This document shows positions 63,826 through 64,000 of a stretch of 64,000 bases of DNA, in pieces. The stretch is taken from positions 16,406,863 to 16,470,862 of the forward strand of contig NC_064542.1 in the NCBI RefSeq assembly GCF_023856365.1, read 5' to 3'. Numbering within the stretch: the first letter of the stretch is position 1; every line of letters starts with the position of its first letter. Source of the DNA: Brienomyrus brachyistius (lineage: Eukaryota > Chordata > Actinopteri > Osteoglossiformes > Mormyridae). The position numbers were made by a program, and so were the translations under genes. The notes beneath the pieces were generated by a model that worked only from the letters and a program-made list of their open reading frames with translations, did no database searches and had not been told where the DNA came from.

Positions 63826-64000
63826 GGTTCCAAAAGTGGCCTGGGACACGCATGTGCGAGAGCATGCACACATACGGCAGTGACCCCGGGTTCCGGAGTG
63901 GCGTGGGACACGCGTGTGCGAGAGCATGCACACAGACGGCAGTGACCCCGGGTTCCGGAGTGGCGTGGGACACGCGTGTGCGAGAGCATGCACACAGACG
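63826..64000. repeat. 62-bp minisatellite running off the window
   Basis: The unit starts GGTTCCGGAGTGGCGTGGGA, then CACGCGTGTGCGAGAGCATG, CACACAGACGGCAGTGACCC. Nearly three copies are seen and the array continues past position 64000. The first copy is the most divergent. Minus-strand open frames are by-products. Confidence 0.95.

Overview
This looks like nuclear DNA of a ray-finned fish. It is almost entirely non-coding, with long runs of simple repeats and minisatellites. It carries several tRNA-derived SINEs and other short interspersed repeats of the kind common in teleosts, including one SINE family ending in a GGAT tail that is present twice in opposite orientations. There are no operons and no rRNA. 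The only tRNA-like segments are the heads of SINEs. Nearly every long open frame here is a by-product of a tandem repeat whose unit lacks stop codons. The species cannot be named from the sequence.

One protein-coding gene can be recognised, on the + strand. The exon at 53474-53699 encodes part of the cytoplasmic N-terminal domain of a teneurin. It best matches the exon I recall from vertebrate TENM2, though the paralogue is not certain. It has a good acceptor (pyrimidine tract then CAG) and a good donor (GTAAGA). Its first half matches teneurin in one frame and its second half in another. The switch falls in a run of ten C, so either the assembly carries one extra C or this copy is frameshifted. 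The usual teneurin start exons are not visible, so most of the window is probably intron of this gene.

Two candidate alternative first exons lie upstream: one ends at 10188 (GTAAGG donor), the other at 44352 (GTAGGA donor). Each sits in a pyrimidine/purine-rich, partly CpG-rich promoter-like region. Each has an ATG whose frame leaves the donor in phase 1, the phase the teneurin exon needs. Together they suggest internal promoters making teneurins with short alternative N-termini. This is inference from sequence signals, not demonstrated.

The rest, in order: 1-9.5 kb, unique sequence with a 22-bp and a 10-bp minisatellite. 9.6-10.2 kb, candidate promoter and exon A. 15.4-16.4 kb, 30-bp array. 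17-28.6 kb, small arrays, a SINE and older repeats. 28.6-30.2 kb, 38-bp array. 31.4-35.3 kb, G-rich and 50-bp arrays. 38.1-40.4 kb, a 35-bp array of about 67 copies with an internal 560-bp duplication. 41.4-41.8 kb, 9-bp collagen-like array. 43.8-45.0 kb, candidate promoter and exon B. 53.2-53.4 kb, a 200-bp TG tract just upstream of the teneurin exon. 54.2-57.5 kb, SINEs, microsatellites and a 73-bp array. 61.4-62.7 kb, 69-bp array. 62.8-63.6 kb, an old repeat split by a SINE. 63.8 kb to the end, a 62-bp array leaving the window. Minisatellites total roughly 9 kb.
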